Assembly (NCBI RefSeq): GCF_040195635.1
Contig: NZ_JBEFTX010000007.1
Coordinates: 186,001-250,000 of the forward strand
Direction: 5' to 3'
DNA: 64,000 nucleotides
Source: Thermasporomyces sp040195635
GTDB taxonomy: Bacteria > Actinomycetota > Actinomycetes > Propionibacteriales > Actinopolymorphaceae
Of the stretch, positions 60,919-64,000 are shown piece by piece. The translations under genes were made by a program, and so were the position numbers. The notes under the pieces were generated by a model. The model was not told the DNA's origin. It did not search any database and worked only from the letters and a program-made list of their open reading frames with translations. Every line of letters begins with the position of its first letter. Position 1 is the stretch's first letter.

Positions 60919-62349
60919 GTGGCGGAGATACCCCAGGGTCAGCCGTACGACTACCGCTTCCGCCCTCTGTGCGAGCCCGACTGGCACCGTCTCCCCGGAT
61001 GGCGGGACGTCGATGTCGCGGAGTGGGAGTCCGCCCAGTGGCAGCGGGCACACTGCGTCAAGAACCTCAAGCAGCTCCGCGCCGTCATGGGTGATCGCCT
61101 CGACGACGCGTTCTACGCCGACCTCGAGCGCGACCAAGCCGAGCGGGCCACGATGTCGATGCTGCTGCCGCCGCAGATGCTCAACACGATGGTCCCGGAC
61201 GAAGTGCCCTCAACCGGGGCGTTCTACGCGGACCCGCTCCGGCGGTACATGCTGCCCGTCTTCTCCGACCGGCGTACCGACTGGCCGTCGCATCCCCGTG
61301 CGACGCGCGACTCGCTGCACGAGCACGAGATGTGGGTGGCCGAAGGGCTGACCCACCGCTACCCGACCAAGGTGCTGGCCGAGATCCTGCCGACCTGTCC
61401 GCAGTACTGCGGCCACTGCACCCGGATGGATCTCGTGGGCAACTCCACGGCACAGGTGGACAAGCTGAAGTTCGGCCTCAAGCCGCAGAACCGGCTCGAC
61501 GCGATGCTCGACTACCTCCGGACACATCCGGGCGTCCGGGACGTCGTCGTCTCCGGCGGAGATGTCGCCAACATGCCCTGGCCCCGGCTGGAGGCGTTCG
61601 TCGCGGCGCTGCTCGAGATCGAGAACATCCGCGACATCCGGCTCGCCACCAAGGCGTTGATGGGGCTGCCCCAGCACTGGCTGCAGGACGACATCCGTGC
61701 GGGCATGGAGCGGCTGGCGGCGATCGCGAACGCGCGCGGGGTGATGATCGCGATCCACACCCACGTGAACGCCGCGCAGTCGGTGACCCCGCTGGTCGCC
61801 CGGGCGGCGAAGGCGATGCTCGCCACCGGCATCCGCGACGTCCGCAACCAGGGTGTGCTCATGCGTGGTGTCAACGACTCGCAGGAGCAGCTGCTCGACC
61901 TGTGCTTCGCACTGCTCGACGGTGCGACGATCACGCCGTACTACTTCTACATGTGCGACATGATCCCGTTCAGCGAGCACTGGCGGGTGTCGGTGCGCGA
62001 GGCGCAGGCGTTGCAGCACGGGATCCTCGGCTACCTGCCCGGATTCGCGACACCGCGGATCGTGTGCGACGTGCCGTACGTCGGCAAGCGGTGGGTCCAC
62101 CAGGTCGCGGCGTACGACGAGAGGCTCGGGATCAGCTACTGGCGCAAGAACTATCGCACCGGCATCGAACACGCCGGCGACGACGCGCTCCAGCGGACCT
62201 ATGAGTACTACGACCCGATCGACACCCTGCCGGCAGAGGGTCAGGCCTGGTGGCACGAGCACGCGGGCGACCATCTGGCCGCGGCGGAGCAGCGAGCCGC
62301 CGACTCACGCGCCGCTTCCACACGTCAACTCCTCCTTGACGCCCCCTGA
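60919..62349 (+). CDS. kamA: Lysine 2,3-aminomutase, radical SAM
   Basis: The 476-residue protein starts at GTG 60919 behind CGGAGG. The radical SAM cluster motif is CPQYCGHC (Cys160, Cys164, Cys167). Other KamA blocks are HRYPTKVLAEILPT, VRDVVVSGGDVANMPWPRLE, NQGVLMRGVNDSQEQLLDLC and YYFYMCDMIPFSEHWRVSVR. It converts L-lysine to L-beta-lysine with SAM, PLP and a 4Fe-4S cluster. An N-terminal W/H-rich segment (DWHRLPGWRDVDVAEWESAQ) is as in clostridial enzymes. The iron-sulfur cluster is oxygen-sensitive, notable if the host is aerobic. Confidence 0.93.
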   Translation: MAEIPQGQPYDYRFRPLCEPDWHRLPGWRDVDVAEWESAQWQRAHCVKNLKQLRAVMGDRLDDAFYADLERDQAERATMSMLLPPQMLNTMVPDEVPSTGAFYADPLRRYMLPVFSDRRTDWPSHPRATRDSLHEHEMWVAEGLTHRYPTKVLAEILPTCPQYCGHCTRMDLVGNSTAQVDKLKFGLKPQNRLDAMLDYLRTHPGVRDVVVSGGDVANMPWPRLEAFVAALLEIENIRDIRLATKALMGLPQHWLQDDIRAGMERLAAIANARGVMIAIHTHVNAAQSVTPLVARAAKAMLATGIRDVRNQGVLMRGVNDSQEQLLDLCFALLDGATITPYYFYMCDMIPFSEHWRVSVREAQALQHGILGYLPGFATPRIVCDVPYVGKRWVHQVAAYDERLGISYWRKNYRTGIEHAGDDALQRTYEYYDPIDTLPAEGQAWWHEHAGDHLAAAEQRAADSRAASTRQLLLDAP

Positions 62350-62367
62350 CATCCGCGCCACCCTGCC

Positions 62368-62385
62368 CCCGGCCGCGCAGCCGGG
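62368..62385. terminator. Weak hairpin between kamA and the GH4 gene
   Basis: CCCGGC (62368-62373) and GCCGGG (62380-62385) flank CGCGCA, between the convergent stops at 62349 and 62401. Six base pairs only and no T tract. Confidence 0.4.
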
Positions 62386-62400
62386 CCGAGGAGCCCGAGC

Positions 62401-63765
62401 TCAGGCCTGGCCGAGGAGGCGGGCGATCTCGGGGAACGCCTTGGCGTAGCCGCGGAGCAGATCACGGGCGACGGTGACCGAGTCCACGAGTGGATGCAGG
62501 GCGAACGCCTTCCACGCGGCATCTGGTGAGCCGGTCGTCGCGGCTTCGATGGTGAGCCGTTCGACCGCCTTGACCTGCTGGATGAGTCCACACTGGTGCA
62601 TGTCGGGCGGGGATGCTGGCAGCGGATGTGCGCCGCTCGCGTCGACCCGCGCAGGAACTTCGATGACGGCATCATCGTCGAGACCGGCGAGCGTCGATCC
62701 GTTGCGTACGTCGAGGATCATGGTCGACGGCTCGTCCCGGGCGAGTGCGGCCATCACGGCGAGAGCCACGCCTTCGTAGCCGGAGGGCGGTCGGGTCTCA
62801 ACGTCTCCTGGCGCGGGCGTCGGTGCTTCGCGGGTTCCGTGCTTGGCCTCGGCCATGTAGAGGGCTTCGCGTTCGGCGATCGTCCGCCGCCACAGGTCCA
62901 GTGCCCGATCCGGCTCTCGCCCCGCCTCGGTGTAGAACTCCGCCTGCTGCCGGGCGAGAAACTCCCCCCGCGTCGACGGCTGGTCCACGATCGACCGGAT
63001 TGCTTCGCGGGTGAACGAGTAGTAGTAGAGGTACTCGTTCGGGATGGCACCAAGTGTGCGCAGCCAGTCCGGCCCGAAGAGGGCACCCTCCTCGAGCGCC
63101 GACAGTGCCCGTTCGTCGCCAAGCAGGTCCGGCAACCGGTCCCGGCCGTCGCCGTCGCGCAGCCCGCGCAGCCAGCCCAGGTGGTTGAGCCCCACGTAGT
63201 CGGCGTGGACGTTCGACGTGTCGAGCCCCAGAGAGGCAGCGCAGCGGTACACGAGGTTGCCGGGCGTGTCGCAGATCCCGACGACCCGCTCCCCCAGGAC
63301 GGCCTGCATCGCCTCGGTGATCATGCCGGCCGGGTTGGTGAAGTTGATGACGTACGCCAGCGGTGCCACCGCCCGGACCCGCTCGGCGATGCGTACCGCC
63401 TCAGGAATCGTCCGCAGCCCGTAGGCGACGCCACCGGGACCGGTCGTCTCCTGGCCGAGCACACCGAGGTCCAGGGCGATGCGTTCGTCCCGGATTCGCC
63501 CGGCCAGGCCACCGACCCGGATCGCGGAGAAGACGAACGCCGCACCTTCGAGGGCGGGGTCGAGATCGGTGGTCAGCTTCACCCGCGGTGGGTCCGCGTG
63601 CGAGGCGCCGAGCCGGGCAAGGACCGCGCCGATGACGGACAGGCGCTGCGCGGAAGGGTCATAGAGCGCCACCTCGTCGACCCGGGGTGTGCCGGTGTCA
63701 CGCAGCAGGGCACCGTAGACGAGCGGTACGCGGAATCCCCCGCCGCCGAGAATGGCCAACTTCAC
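62401..63765 (-). CDS. Family 4 glycosidase (6-phospho-beta-glucosidase-like)
   Basis: The 454-residue protein starts at GTG 63765 behind GGGAGGG. GH4 features are the NAD loop KLAILGGGGFRVPLVYGAL, VFSAIRVGGLAGRIRDERIA, VINFTNPAGMITEAMQAVLG, the metal Cys in VVGICDTPGNLVYRCAA and His in YVGLNHLGWLRGLRDG. GH4 enzymes use NAD+ and Mn2+ in a redox-elimination mechanism. The usual CNxPxG metal loop reads CDTPGN here. In actinobacteria such enzymes often act on unphosphorylated or sugar-acid glycosides; no PTS is nearby. Confidence 0.9.
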   Translation of the reverse strand: MKLAILGGGGFRVPLVYGALLRDTGTPRVDEVALYDPSAQRLSVIGAVLARLGASHADPPRVKLTTDLDPALEGAAFVFSAIRVGGLAGRIRDERIALDLGVLGQETTGPGGVAYGLRTIPEAVRIAERVRAVAPLAYVINFTNPAGMITEAMQAVLGERVVGICDTPGNLVYRCAASLGLDTSNVHADYVGLNHLGWLRGLRDGDGRDRLPDLLGDERALSALEEGALFGPDWLRTLGAIPNEYLYYYSFTREAIRSIVDQPSTRGEFLARQQAEFYTEAGREPDRALDLWRRTIAEREALYMAEAKHGTREAPTPAPGDVETRPPSGYEGVALAVMAALARDEPSTMILDVRNGSTLAGLDDDAVIEVPARVDASGAHPLPASPPDMHQCGLIQQVKAVERLTIEAATTGSPDAAWKAFALHPLVDSVTVARDLLRGYAKAFPEIARLLGQA

Positions 63766-63962
63766 GATGCGTGTCCCTCCCGTCAGGTGCCGGTGCTTTC
63801 GCATCGTTCCACGAGGCACGAACCCCTCGACGGGCGGCGGCAGAGTCTGATTTCGTCCTACCGGAACGAGTTCGGACCTCCGGCGTCCGGCAACCACCCG
63901 GAGCTGACGGGCGCCGTCAAGTAGCGTCGACCGGAGCGGTGAGGGAGACCTCGCTGAAGGAG

Positions 63963-63978
63963 ACCTCTGCGCAGAGGT
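63963..63978. promoter_or_regulatory. 16-base perfect palindrome before a truncated gene
   Basis: ACCTCTGCGCAGAGGT is a perfect palindrome 7 bases before ATG 63986. The nearby GGAGACCTC occurs twice (63944-63952 and 63957-63967 region). It could be an operator of the gene that begins at the window edge. Confidence 0.45.
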
Positions 63979-63985
63979 GCCGGTG

Positions 63986-64000
63986 ATGATCGACGATCCG
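63986..64000 (+). CDS. Possible gene start cut by the window edge
   Basis: ATG 63986 (or GTG 63983) opens five codons, MIDDP, before the window ends. CAGAGG lies about 10 bases upstream as part of the palindrome. The 220 bases between the GH4 start and here hold no other gene, which favours a divergent gene. Nothing can be said of its product. Confidence 0.3.

Noticed and set aside
1..64000. tRNA or rRNA genes
   Set aside because: No T-loop-like GGTTCGAATCC motif in a plausible cloverleaf and no rRNA-like sequence was noticed by eye; a covariance-model scan would settle it.

Overview
The window is very GC-rich DNA dense with genes, with frequent GTG starts, 4-base ATGA/GTGA gene overlaps and typical Actinomycetota families: RbpA, AfsR/SARP, TIGR03086, DinB/DUF664, FxsA, and adjacent but unfused Lnt and Ppm1. 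A soil actinomycete, perhaps of the Propionibacteriales, is the likeliest source; the genus is inference only. No rRNA, tRNA, CRISPR array, transposase or phage gene was seen.

Layout. 1-6101: a sugar ABC importer on the minus strand, divergent from a DeoR regulator followed by a PfkB-type sugar-phosphate kinase, a 2-hydroxyacid dehydrogenase and an FGGY kinase. 6159-13910: ferritin, hydrolase, exporter, a stand-alone ATP-dependent DNA ligase, two MarR regulators, a HIT gene cut by an in-frame TAG, and a DinB-like protein. 14062-19830: a patch of small-molecule and housecleaning enzymes (three Nudix hydrolases, two GNATs, a PPOX protein, an atypical histidine phosphatase and a broken methyltransferase). 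20010-29919: drug exporter/TetR pair, oligopeptidase B, HTH protein/hydrolase pair, a 1001-residue SARP regulator and a glycolipid-binding protein. 30140-39017: orphan peptide-type binding protein, secreted amidase, ClpN-HTH protein, zinc-ribbon protein, DoxX and an ECF-SnoaL sigma factor. 39069-43830: an operon for D-amino-acid derivatives. 43904-48571: broken pirin, kinase-like protein, hydrolase, broken ABC exporter, second ClpN-HTH protein. 48725-54559: GDPD, UMF1 transporter, rbpA, fxsA-ppm1-lnt. 55248-62349: a lysine-degradation cluster of the 3,5-diaminohexanoate type. 62401-63765: a GH4 glycosidase.

The lysine cluster is the clearest pathway. kdd, an amidohydrolase, kamD, kamE and kal form one minus-strand operon in which every junction overlaps by 4 bases; kamA is divergent across a 116-base gap holding a perfect 7-3-7 inverted repeat. 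Together they would take L-lysine through beta-lysine and 3,5-diaminohexanoate to 5-amino-3-oxohexanoate, and 3-aminobutyryl-CoA to crotonyl-CoA. The cleavage enzyme Kce between those two halves is not in the window.

The most novel signal is regulatory. The two ClpN-HTH paralogues (34440-35186 and 47858-48571) each carry a GTCAA-N7-TTGAC inverted repeat 30-31 bases before the ATG. In both the repeat supplies the promoter -35, and the transcript is predicted to start at or next to the ATG (leaderless). This suggests a small autoregulatory family using one operator. A second theme is gene erosion: four genes have lost internal or terminal segments and a fifth carries a single nonsense codon.
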